From Fusarium oxysporum f. sp. lycopersici 4287 (lineage: Eukaryota; Ascomycota; Sordariomycetes; Hypocreales; Nectriaceae), in the NCBI RefSeq assembly GCF_000149955.1, contig NC_030994.1:372001-436000 (forward strand): DNA of 64,000 nt. The letters are read 5' to 3'. This document shows, piece by piece, positions 23,830 through 34,310 of this stretch; the first letter of the stretch is position 1, and every line of letters starts with the position of its first letter. The notes beneath the pieces were generated by a model. It saw nothing but the letters and a program-made list of their open reading frames with translations, did no database searches and had not been told where the DNA came from. The position numbers were made by a program, and so were the translations under genes.

Positions 23830-24203
23830 ATGAGCGCCAACCAGTCCAGCTCGGCTCTAGAGCCTCGCGTCTTGATTCACTGCCCGGATGGGAGAATCAT
23901 GTGGACCTCGGAGAACCCCGAAGTCAGCGCGGCCATGGCAGCAGCAGAATGCGCACGCAGCATCATCCCGGTCACTTTCCGGTTTTCCAATGCTGAACGT
24001 GAATTTGGTGCCAATGGTAAATCACATAAAACCTCCCCGACAAAAGCAATACTAACAATATTGAAGACGAGGTAACCATCGATTCTCTCGCCTGTCAGCT
24101 TGACCAGATCCTCAAGAAGATGGAGAGGCTTCAGAAAGAGAAAGAAGAGATCATGGAGAAGATCCGCGACCGCGGTGGAGAAATTCAGATACCCAAGAAC
24201 TAG
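23830..24203 (+). CDS. Small unknown protein with C-terminal coiled coil
   Basis: Two exons, 23830-24016 and 24067-24203, separated by a 50-bp intron (GTAAAT donor, ACTAAC branch motif, AAG acceptor, which is only a fair match). Product about 107 aa. The N-terminal part contains IHCPDGRIMWTSENPEV and a Met/Ala-rich helix; the C-terminal part is a charged heptad run (LDQILKKMERLQKEKEEIME) that should form a coiled coil. The good leader and codon use argue that it is expressed. Its layout (globular block, linker, short coiled coil in the last exon) resembles the 21199 gene, but I see no clear sequence match. Function unknown. Confidence 0.62.
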
Positions 24204-26302
24204 GCATCGGTACGCAAGGCGTCAAGTAAGAGGTTGATGACCAGTTGAAGAATTCGATTTGCGGAGGAAAAGAAATGGGAAGGTATGGGGGCTGAATATT
24301 TATACAATACACTCAGAATGTCAATACGACTCTATATTCGCCTTGCCTTCACTTATATATTATCTTCATTGGTAATGTTCGGCAGCCACATGGCTTCTCG
24401 ACCATGGACCTTTACTACAGTTTTAAACCTCAAGTTTGCATACTCCCATGGGTGATCATGGGCAAGTCGCCATGGGACCCCTATCTTACAACCAAAGCCA
24501 AGTAGAGCCCTAGTTGGTACCTTGCGGCCATTGTGGTATAATGTCTAAGTTGTGAGCCAGATGTGTTATTTGCAGTTGGGACTTGTGGCTGAGAGCTTAT
24601 ATCAGCACAGAGAACTTAGTCCATCCAAGCCATCTGCACCCTCGTGGAAGATCATTCACATAGATTGACTACTCTGCCCTGTGCATCAAGACCCTCTCAA
24701 TAGCAAATAGAGCGTCTTAACGCTGACAGAGACATTCGGTGGTTTTATGGTCGTCCCTCGCGCAAGGAGGTGCATGAAGCGTAGTAACTGCTTGTCTTGC
24801 TGAGTGAAGGGAAAGCGTTTGTTAATCAGAGGTCGAACAGAGAGAATCATTACATACTCATGGTAGCAATCTCTAAAGTTGAGATTTGGGGTGATCAAAA
24901 TGCGAAGGGCGCGATGTGCGTGGTGGAACTGATGGTGGCGAGATATTCCATGCGGCAGGCAACAGAAAGGTTACATGAATGGAGCTCACGGTGGTGATGG
25001 AAGAATGAGCGGACCTCAGTTGAGGAATGTCCATCTGAGAAGATGAGTAGAAGTGGTTCTGGGAATGTTGTCCTAGGGAAAGGCTCGCGCATCATCGCTG
25101 CATCCTTGATCCGAGAAGGCACTATCTTCACGCTGAGTCCACGGTGTAGGGAGACCTTAATGTAGTATGCCAGCGTATGGACTCTTTCCACGATTACAGA
25201 TATCGGCGATTCAGAGGTCACAACGTAATGGATGGCGCACCTTCCAAATGCTGAGTGAAGTGCCACGCGAGACACGTGTGGGGGAGGCTAATGGTTATGC
25301 TTCTTTTGCAGGACCAATAGCAGAGGACACAATGGCCAAATCAGGAATGTGTACATCGTGACTGCTCAGTGCATGGCAAGAACGACCGAGCAGCGATGCT
25401 GGCCTGCGCCATTTGACTGTCCAAAGCTTGTTCCATGAGTTCCATAGTATCGATGTATTGTGAAGTCGGATGGTAAAGGGCATATGTAGTCTGTCGAGTC
25501 TCGGAGTGTTTTGTGGAAGTTGTCGAGGTTCTTGCAAAGGAACATCGTTCTTGACAGTCAAGAGTCTACAGGATGACTCGACATCGTACATCTCAAGACT
25601 GGCCCTCGGAAAGGGAGATAAAAACGCGAAACTGGGGTTGAAGTGTTGCTTTGAAAGGGCGGATTCAGGTATCTATTGCACGAGTAGTTCGAAATGAGAG
25701 CATTCGCCGAGATTTGCCAAACCTATTGAGCAGGAAAAGAGATAAGAGGGCATATCGATTAACGACATCGAGCTCACGAAAGGTCAGTAGAACACTCAAC
25801 CCCTGTATCGAGACCACTGATGGGCGGGTGGGTAAGGTGGATGAGTGAGCGTGCGCGATCGAGAGGGGGAGAGAGAACCTGAATCGGGAGAGGATGAATG
25901 ACGAGTACCGATAACCGAGAGGCCTTCTGTCAAATTGAATTTCTTCTTGCCCCAAGATTTAGGACTTGTAGGATAGGTTACGGCTACTCGCATCAATTCG
26001 ACAGAGTGCCTCTCAATCTGCTCCCGCGTTCAGTTTCTCCTCCTCAAGACTCGCGGCGCCTTGAACAAAGGCTCCTTCAACGCTTCTCAGATTTCGGGGT
26101 CTATATTTTGTAGAAGTCTTGAAATTCAAAGCTTACTTTGGTGCGATAGCGGAACATATTGCTCGTCGTTGAGTGACGCACAACACTTGAGGATAGAAGG
26201 AGTGTTCCGTTCGGACGGCTCGCGCGGGTATGTTGATTGATGGTCAACGCTCGTGAAATCCCAACGACATATCAAGCCAACACTCGCGCGGGTATGTGGA
26301 GG
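24204..26302 (-). other. Decayed coding-like region, minus strand
   Basis: Three consecutive minus-strand frames (25591-25295, 25275-24895, 24898-24686) look protein-like, for example YIKVSLHRGLSVKIVPSRIK, but lack joining splice sites and a start. A segment near 33119 on the same strand (YIMRGLLPPRSLANVP) and one near 30960 (WIKNTIPAGTEASK) have a loosely similar pattern. They may be old copies of one multi-exon gene. No family recognised. Confidence 0.3.
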
Positions 26303-27035
26303 TCAGTTGCTATGGTCGGTGGCGACAGGAGTCGGAAAAGTCAGAGTCTCAGGTATTCGTGGCTGGGCTGATGTCGCCCGTGATCGGTCTGGTCCGGCAA
26401 TCGAGCTTGTTGGCATCTTCAGATCTCTCATTGGCGTGGGCTTGAGGTACGTTTCGGAAGTCTGTTTCGAGGACAGGCTGAAGGTCGGTTTGACAGGGAT
26501 CGTAGTAGGGGACGCTTCGGCAAATGCTTCGAGAGACACGGATGGGACCCGTTTTGGAATGGTAGTCAGAGATATTGTCGTTAGTTGGGGGGCTTGAGGA
26601 TTCGGCGTGGGGCTTGGCTTGCCTTCAGAGATTCTGACTGTCCCATCTCGATCAGTCTGTACACACGGGGGTAGGGTCTGATGATGGTTCGCGGGCCGTC
26701 GTGGGCTTTGACTTGGCTTCGTCGACAGCTTGGTCGCCTTCGGGACCAGAAAAGATTTGCGGAACTCAGGCTCTTGCGCAAGTGTTGATGCATCCCATCG
26801 GTCGTCGCAGTTCGATGCTGGAAGAGTCGACATTGACGGGGGGCGGTGGTCGAGGAATAGGTTGAGCTCGGGCGTAACTTGAAACATCGCAAGTCAAATA
26901 AGAGTGGATTGGCATTGGAATCTTGTCGGTGACGATCTACGGTGGTGCCTACCTGTGTCACCCCAACTGATTGCAAGCCGGCGGTGTCTGACAGCCGATG
27001 ATGTACCGAACTGGATAATCAGACTCAAAGCTAGC
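26303..27035 (-). repeat. Decayed coding-like block, related to 14450-15345
   Basis: Second copy of the block described at 14450-15345. A 194-aa minus-strand frame (26887-26303) survives, rich in Pro, Ser and Thr (for example SVSLEAFAEASPTTIPVKPT), with a GTAGGC donor-like site upstream at about 26953. It may be the last exon of a former gene. No recognised domain. Confidence 0.4.
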
Positions 27036-27866
27036 CAAGCTGCTGATTTAGGCCGGGGCTGGCATGTACTTGGCGGATAGACACCGATTAAGTAGGAGTT
27101 CATCTCCCGTGGACCGTGGTCGATGTAGCAGTCCACCTTCGTGCTGGGTAAGATTAGAAGGATATGGTAAACCTGTCAATCATGTCAGTCGAGAACGATA
27201 AATCGGCCAGGCACGCGCGGCGCCGTTTTGTACTTGAACTCACCTCCAGGAATCCCACGTAGGTAGTTTGGATGTAGTGTTTGCAAGCGTTGCACAACAC
27301 GTGTCCCATATTCCCCACGGCTCATCTTGACTTCAAGCTCAGAGGTCGAGAATTCTATTCGAGGTCAAAATATGCTGTTCCCCAGTCGCTGGTCGTCGTC
27401 ATTGCGATGATTTCATGAGCTGCATCATTCTTCATGAGCTTGGACTGTGTCGCTTGCGTTGGCCATTGGCGGGCTTGATGTGTACCGTCCTGGGCGTGGG
27501 AGAGCGGCTGGCAATATCTCGGGTGATCTTTGTCGGCCAAGACGGGCATCCTGAGTTCGGCTCATGTCATGGTGCTTCTTTTGCGTTGTTAGCAAGCTTG
27601 TCAGTGCGATCCGCATGATAAGTCTACATACCTGGTATCGCATGAATTAGTTTGAAATTCACTGCGTCGCAAACAGCTTTATCGGCATTCCATGCACGAG
27701 TTTGTCTTCCACCGTGGATCGTTAATGAAAAGACACAGCTGACGAGCGTTATTGAAGGGTTCAATAGGGTGATAAGGTTGCCCGTACTTTCCTTGATCAA
27801 GAGTGTGACGCGTGAAAACGTGGCGCGCCAACACAAATTGTGGGTCTGTTGATTGATCTGGGGTTT

Positions 27867-27890
27867 TTTGTTTGTTTGTTTGTTTGTTTG
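27867..27890 (+). repeat. (TTTG)6 microsatellite
   Basis: Six perfect TTTG units directly after one copy of the 16-bp direct repeat at 27848. Confidence 0.9.
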
Positions 27891-28360
27891 TATATTTTTC
27901 GTCTGGGTGGCTGTAACGAAGCCAGATCTCCTACTGGAGCAAAAGACGTGCTGAGCTAGCTAGGTACAGGGAAACCCCGCTTCCTTCACCATCCAGCATA
28001 CCAATGGCACAAAAGGTGCTGTATTTCTCAAGCCCGTCACCCGTCAGCGGGTTCGGGGGCAATCTATTGTCGAACTTTTTCCACCGACCAGAATTCTCTC
28101 GCGCATCACTACATCTGCCGACGCAGTCCACAATCTCCAGTAACCAAGTTGTAGCTCGTAGTCGACTGTCGCGGCGGCAGGGAAAAACCTCGGGAAGGAA
28201 TCAGAGGCCGACGGTGCGGCTTGCCTTCAAAGGAGAAAAACCCATCGCAATCGGCGTCGTTGATCGGGAGGATGTCGCTACCGATGCCATGGGCATCGTC
28301 CTCCGATATCTAAGGCGTTCTGGTTCTGAGGTGCCGCCATTAGATCCGACAAAGGTGTTG

Positions 28361-28435
28361 TCAGAGAAGGCGAACTCTCCAAAATTCCTTCTCTGAAAAC
28401 TGCTGTTAGGGAGCCGATAGCATCCCCGCAGTTTT
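28361..28435. other. Two adjacent perfect hairpins
   Basis: TCAGAGAAGG (28361-28370) is the exact reverse complement of CCTTCTCTGA (28387-28396); AAAACTGC (28396-28403) is the exact reverse complement of GCAGTTTT (28428-28435). Loops are 16 and 24 nt. The stems share base 28396. The structure overlaps the stop codon of the weak ORF at 28004-28396. It could act as a terminator-like or transposon-end structure, or be chance. Confidence 0.5.
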
Positions 28436-29122
28436 GTGTGGTCGCGTGGCCTGCAGAAAATCCCGCTCCTAACACGGCACTAACAGTGCGTGCCAAGAAA
28501 GAATTTTTACAGGGGAGAGTTGATTGATCTGGGGTAGTGGGACAATTTTGATGATGCAGGGTAGGAACAACCAGTACCTCGAATCTTGGATATCGATGAA
28601 GAGGCGGATGTGTTATGGTTCTCGACCGTTCTAAATGCTCTGTTCATTGATATTTCTTACTTGATACGCTTACTGTGACTTCAGCCTGTGTGAACGTCAT
28701 TTTGGCGGCTTTACGGTTGCACTCTCAAATCCATGTCCCGATTAACTCAAGCTCTACATTATCGTATGGCCGTTGGGTCGTAGCTCTGTCTCTCACTAGT
28801 GTGTAGCGGTTAATGTAAATGGTGAAGTCGAGATACAAAATCCTGAAATGACCTCGATCACGTGGTTTGACGCACCATTTCAATACCGCAGTGATTTACA
28901 GTTGTGTTTGATATTGCCTGCGGTGATACAAGTTGGTTCCACATACCATCGAATTTGGCCATCTCATATAGCCTCGATATCAGCGTGGCTCTCGCCCAAA
29001 CTTATCCATCTCCACAAACTTGACGCTTATTTCCCTCGTATCGCCCCCTCTTGACCAAGATTTGTAAGTCTTTTATGCCAAACTTGAGCGACTAAAAGCT
29101 GATAGACAAGTCAGCTTTAATC

Positions 29123-29711
29123 ATGCCTTTCAAACGATTCAAGAACGAGAAAGAAAAGAAGCGCGCGCGCCAGGCCTTCGTCCGTCAGGAAGCAATCCGC
29201 CTCCAAGGCACCATGGAAAGTCTCGACAAGACGCCCGCTCGTCCGTTCGCCGTCATGTCTGATACTCACCAAGGTCCTGACGCCTCAAACATCGATCATA
29301 CCGACTCTGATGCGCGCCAAGCATTCCTCTTTGCCATGGCTGTAACTTTGGACTGTTTTGACTATCCAAAATTCGCCACGGTAAAGAAAATAACTACAAA
29401 TGTGCTTTGTGACCACCTCGCGCAAGCCGGATTCGCCTCGGTTAGCGAACAGTCTTTCAACTTTGACATTGATTGTTTCGTTTGGAATCAATACTGTAAG
29501 TCTAATCGGTACCTTGGTTGATCGAGCGGCTACTAAGCTTATCCCAGTTTCCGATCTTGGAGACGAAGCTCCCGAGTGCCCATGGATGCCGTACTACGGA
29601 TCCAACCGTTACGAACACGTTGGGCGTGTTTCTGAGGTTTACCAGCAGTGGCGTCACGATCAAGGACTCCCGTTTGTCAGTCCCCACACACAGCTCGACG
29701 TGCCTGAGTAA
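29123..29711 (+). CDS. Unknown small protein, paralog of the 21199 gene (family A)
   Basis: Two exons, 29123-29495 and 29548-29711, with a 52-bp intron (GTAAGT donor, TACTAAG branch motif, CCAG acceptor). About 178 aa. The Lys/Arg-rich start (FKRFKNEKEKKRARQ) could be a nuclear signal. The segment TVKKITTNVLCDHLAQAGFA with the following SFNFDIDCFVWNQY matches VKAIRKNCEEDICVKLQSRG and YFEYIVDRKVWYSI of the 21199 protein, and both are followed by an intron after the same aromatic region and then a Pro-Trp motif (CPWMPYY here). The coiled-coil third exon of the paralog is not found; the TGAGTAAGG at the stop could be a donor, so a further exon is possible. Confidence 0.68.
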
Positions 29712-30603
29712 GGTTGCAGCTCACGCCTTGAGACGTCCAAATGTCACCAAGCCCACTACCATCCCAAGGACTCTTTTAGGCGGACAGACAAGAGGATTTA
29801 CAGGAGGGTCACTATCGGCAAGTCGTTAGAAGGATATATCCCATACATTAAAAGGCTGCAGATATCAGCAAAGCCTCTAAAGGCGGAATAGAAACAGTGG
29901 AGGTGTACCAAATATTACTTGAAAGATTTACTGAGATTGGGAAATTCGTCAAGCTATGAGTAGGTGCCATGAATTGCGGTCTGTTTGCTTATGTAAATTA
30001 GTGAATCAGAAGGCCGGCAGTGTCAACCTTTTCACTCACGCCTTTGTGCTCCGCCTTTATTCTCAACTCAAAACGCTGCAAACATGTTCTTAACCCCTCC
30101 CTTCACGGCGATGAATACACAACAAGCAACTCCCAGTGAGGATGACAATGACAAGACCTTGAACTTCCCATTTTAAGAACCTCGACATTTTCAACATGTG
30201 TGAACTCGTTACGACGATCGCAATACGGATAGATTGCCATAAGGGCCTGAAAATGTACAGGTGAATAGAGTAGAAGAGTTATACCTAGGGGTAATAAAGG
30301 TATATCCTAGCTTAAAGAGTTTAATCTACCATCTTAACCACAGATTGTAATGTCTGGAGTTGCTGCTCGTGATTCTCAATAAGAGAAACCTTGGCAGAGA
30401 TTTGACCTTCTGGCCGTGACAGATCTGGCCTCTATTTTCTATAGAGCCGAGTGAGGACAATCTGTTGTTGGTCTCCTAATGCCGTCCTGAGGGATTAGAG
30501 CCATAGATCGGGTCTCGAAGTGGACCATTTGGTTCATACCCGAATGTACTTGACTCACATGGGTCTGACCATTTTATGTACCCAGCCACAACAAGGGGAA
30601 TGC
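29712..30603. other. Intergenic, no gene seen
   Basis: No frame longer than about 60 codons with coding character. Probably the 3' flank of the 29123 gene and unannotated spacer. Confidence 0.5.
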
Positions 30604-31061
30604 TTAGCTAGTGAGATTCAGACCGTGATCTGGTTCAACTTGTAGTCGACCTAGGCCAACTCGGCCCTGTAAGCTCAGTCGTCGGATGATGAGAGCCTTC
30701 TGATTCACTATAGCCGGAGACTGGTCGTAGGGGTTGGTGGGCTCAACCTCGCAAGGGGAGGCAACAAAGTTGAGGACCTCGCTTTTAAGTGATGAAAAGA
30801 CTTGACTAAGTTTGGTATATCTTAGCAAGCCTTGAGACCAGTCTATTTGGGACCCTGACTCAACGTCAGAAGCTCTGTTCCTCTTCGAAGCCTCGGTACC
30901 AGCGGGAATGGTGTTTTTGATCCACGGTGGTGCTACACTTCGAATAGGATATACGGTGATCTTCGAAGTCATGCACTGGTCAATTGGGTGTTGGTCGTCG
31001 CGCGAAAGTAGCAGAGTGGAATTGGTCTCGATCGATCGTGACTCAAGCGCAGAGGACAAAT
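30604..31061 (-). pseudogene. Possible terminal exon of an unknown gene
   Basis: A 151-codon frame with good codon use (for example DNA encoding MTSKITVYPIRSVAPPWIKN) ends at 30604. It begins directly after a good acceptor, CTACAG, with a GCTAAC branch motif upstream, so it looks like a last exon. The upstream partner is unclear: a frame at about 31290-31150 (RYSHFIIQFTKLLQRLDLQ) could be the preceding exon but its donor is poor. I cannot build the whole gene, and the surroundings are decayed. No family recognised. Confidence 0.35.
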
Positions 31062-34000
31062 CTGTAGAGCGATGTTATGTTAGCTTCGTCTTTGAACACA
31101 GTGAGGATTGCGAGCTGTAGATGTCAGGATCGAGATGTGGCTTTTCACAAACTTTGTAAGTCAAGGCGCTGGAGAAGCTTTGTAAACTGAATGATGAAGT
31201 GGGAATAGCGTGTAGATCTTAGTCGGCATTTGGAGTCTGTCGGATTGTGCAGGGTGGCCTGATACAATGACAAACTTGAGGTCGAACACTTTCTGTGGCG
31301 TTGATCACCATGACTCCAGCGTCTGCTCCCGCTGACCCGTGGGGCCTCCTCTGGGGGCGTCGTTTCGCCCCAATGCATTGCTGGGCTCTTTTGGATGGTT
31401 TGTTGACAATACAGGCAGGTCGGTCATTATTCTCACACCGGCGACGTCTCAGTTGACACATCGTGGAAGCTGGGTCCCTGGTTTCGCAACCTCCGATCTC
31501 CTCTCTATCAAGAGACCCCGCTCTCAGTGAAACACCAATCCCACCATCAGACTTGTCATCGTCTCATCTTGTTGCCACCGCCCTCAGAGGCCCATTCGGC
31601 CAGGAACACCACACTATTATTACAACCGTGAGGTGAACAAGACCGATAGGTGATGATGTTGATGAACAGGCGCCCTTCTGCATCTGCACACCGGCTTGCC
31701 AGCGTTGTGAATGTATGCGCTGCTTCGATGTGTAAAGTCGTATGTGATCTATTGCCACAGTCCCAACATGCATTCTGATTCTGGGCTCCCCAAACAAGCG
31801 CAGAACCTCAGATACAGCCAAGGTTCGAGCAAGACGACTTCAGCCCTTCAGCCCATATCCGAAATTCAAGAGTGGTCACCGAGAGCTTGGTCTCAACCTG
31901 CGATTCACCTCTTGATGATTAGACTACTTCATGGATGCCATTCGCTTTGCAGATGGACCAATCTCAAGCGGCAGTTCTGAGAGCTGTACAATGCTTCCAA
32001 GAAGACGGTCGTCGCCAGTGTGGATATTGGTTCTGACATGCAATGTTTTGGGTGGTAGAGGTGATGTCCCCAGGTGGACATCAACGGTAGACAAGGCTTG
32101 GGCTGTGCTGGTAGTGTTTTCGGATATGGCTGCATCGAGGTACCGGCCGATCAAGTGAGTCGGTATGTGTATCCCGCAGAAGGCTCTTTACGGTCTCAAG
32201 GCGACTGTAAAACCGCACATTCATCTTTCTGTCACGTCGGCGTGATGGTACAATGCCAGGAAGAATGTGAGCGCTGTGTATGGATCCCTCCGGGGGCTCC
32301 TGGCGGAGGGCTTTTCCTCGCTACGCTCGTGTTGGCAACTGAACCAAAATCTGTTGTTGCTCTTTGTTTGAAAGGCTTACCGAATGATACCCCGGATAAT
32401 CCTTCATCAGACGTAGCTTCAGGCAAGTCTCTTGGCCACCTGTAGGTTGAGGCTCAGATGAGATCGCTTCAGACCCTTCAACGAGCATCACCCTGCGTTG
32501 TCCTGTACCTAGCTCACACAACCCTTAAAGCATGTAGGAGTCGCCCATAGATTCGATTGCGGCTGTCTTATACGAGTTACTGTCAACCTTTCCGTTCTTG
32601 CAATTCCCTCTTCGGAAGCAGGAGGCTGCGAATTGGCCGTTGGTGGCGCAGTGGTATCTCAAATAGACTCCGCGCCATGTCTACTAGAATCAAGAAGACA
32701 TGGTCTTTGCCCTCGATAGTACCACTGTGCCGCAGTTCTATGATGGCTTATTCACATGCGAAGGGTGCATGTCGATGATGGATATATCGAACCATCAAAT
32801 CGGCGCTCGCGTTGAAGGTGAGGCGACGACAACAAGGTGGTGAAGATCGTAGCCAACGCGCCGGGGAAACGTCTCGTACTGACGAGGCCGAGCCTCCTCC
32901 ATTAACATAGACCACCTGGGGAGTCGAAAGGTAGTTGCCATGGGGCTGAGAGGTCTGCAGGTGTCCATGTTCAAGTCGATTGTGTGAGTTCGGTGTACCG
33001 TACTTCGAGAGGAAGAGCAGACTGAAACGGCAGAACCTAACCTCAGTTACCATTGGGACATTCGCTAGTGATCGGGGAGGAAGTAGACCCCTCATGATGT
33101 AGACCTCAATCTTGACCATTTTGGCAGTTTTTACGTCGTCATGATCGGCGGGGCAAAGTCCTTCGGAAACATGAGATTCCTTCTGGGTTCGGGGGCAGCA
33201 TCCGCCGTTTGATGTTGTTCCATCTTGAGTTCTTGTAGGGCTTTGAAGCCTTATTTGCTTGCGGCAATCGTGACACTCGGTTTTGATCGGGGTACATCGT
33301 GACTACGCTCGGAAGGAATGTGCAACTATTAGTATACGTCCACTTCAAACGCTTACTCACTCGTCCGTGAAACCTGCTTCAATTACTATACCATTAGGTA
33401 CATGACGAGGCATTTGATGAGGCCAGGCGCGCCATCAGCCGGATGAGCTCTGACTCCGAAGTTCTCCAGGCATCATTGAGTGGGTATTCAATGCACAGTC
33501 AAGCGCAACATTGCAGCTCACGGTAAGCCATCAGCTCCCAACTTGTAGGCTTGCGGTTTGATTCGTTCACCGAAACGGCCGTCTTCTTTTGGGAAGGTCG
33601 CGTTTCGTTGCAGTGATTGTAGTATCGGGCAGTTAGTGTTAACGGACGAGACTTTATGTTCGTGGTCCCCCGTTGATTGACGACCTTAATATCTTGAATT
33701 GCACTTTCGAGAGGACCGGGGAAAGGTTGATGGGGTTGTCGATACGAATAGAGCTCCCTCTGTCGACTAAGAACCCGAAGTCGGAAGCCATGCACTCTGA
33801 AGCTTGGTTACCGGAGATGTGACGTATCGTAGGAAACACGCCACGACTGTTCGCGACTGGCGATGAAGTGCCAACGGGTCGCCCGGCGGTGAATTTCCGC
33901 CTGTTCATGGTGAAAAGCCGGTCGATGGGCTGGGACATCTGGGGATGGGATCACTGCAATTTGTAGTGGAAGTAAAGCCCACCGCCACAACGAATCGTCT

Positions 34001-34310
34001 CTCGAGTTGGGCAGAAATGTAACAGTTTCGAAAGAGATTGGATGATGTCCATATTAATGACAGGATGAGTTGAATGTACCTTCTGAAGAAGCCAAGAGCT
34101 TATGGCTTTTGAACGTCCCTGGCTGGTTATAGGGACCTGGTTCGATCGAGTGGCTCCCGGTTGAATGGCCGGCAACAACTGACAAGCACTGCGAGCCTCG
34201 TCCCACCATCGAATCTCGCAACAATAACAATCAAAAGTTTGTCAAGATCCAAGATTCAACTTCTTCCTCACACACTCACACTCCCAGTCTTCCGTTTCTG
34301 CCTCATCATT
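31062..34310. other. Decayed coding-like region, mainly minus strand
   Basis: Minus-strand frames at 33119-32748, 32154-31924 and 31821-31564 have protein-like composition; the first contains two possible small introns (GTTAGG at about 33047 and GTGGTC at about 32916). No start, no consistent splicing and no recognised domain. The last 70 bp before 34311 are C/T-rich, probably the leader of the next gene. Confidence 0.35.

Larger units (their letters stand above)
27036..29122. other. Gene-poor region with one weak ORF
   Basis: A 130-aa plus-strand frame at 28004-28396 has protein-like composition in its second half (KGEKPIAIGVVDREDVAT) but no relatives here and no start context. A 16-bp direct repeat, GTTGATTGATCTGGGG, occurs at 27848 and 28519 and brackets this ORF and the paired hairpins. 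Otherwise nothing supportable. Confidence 0.35.
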
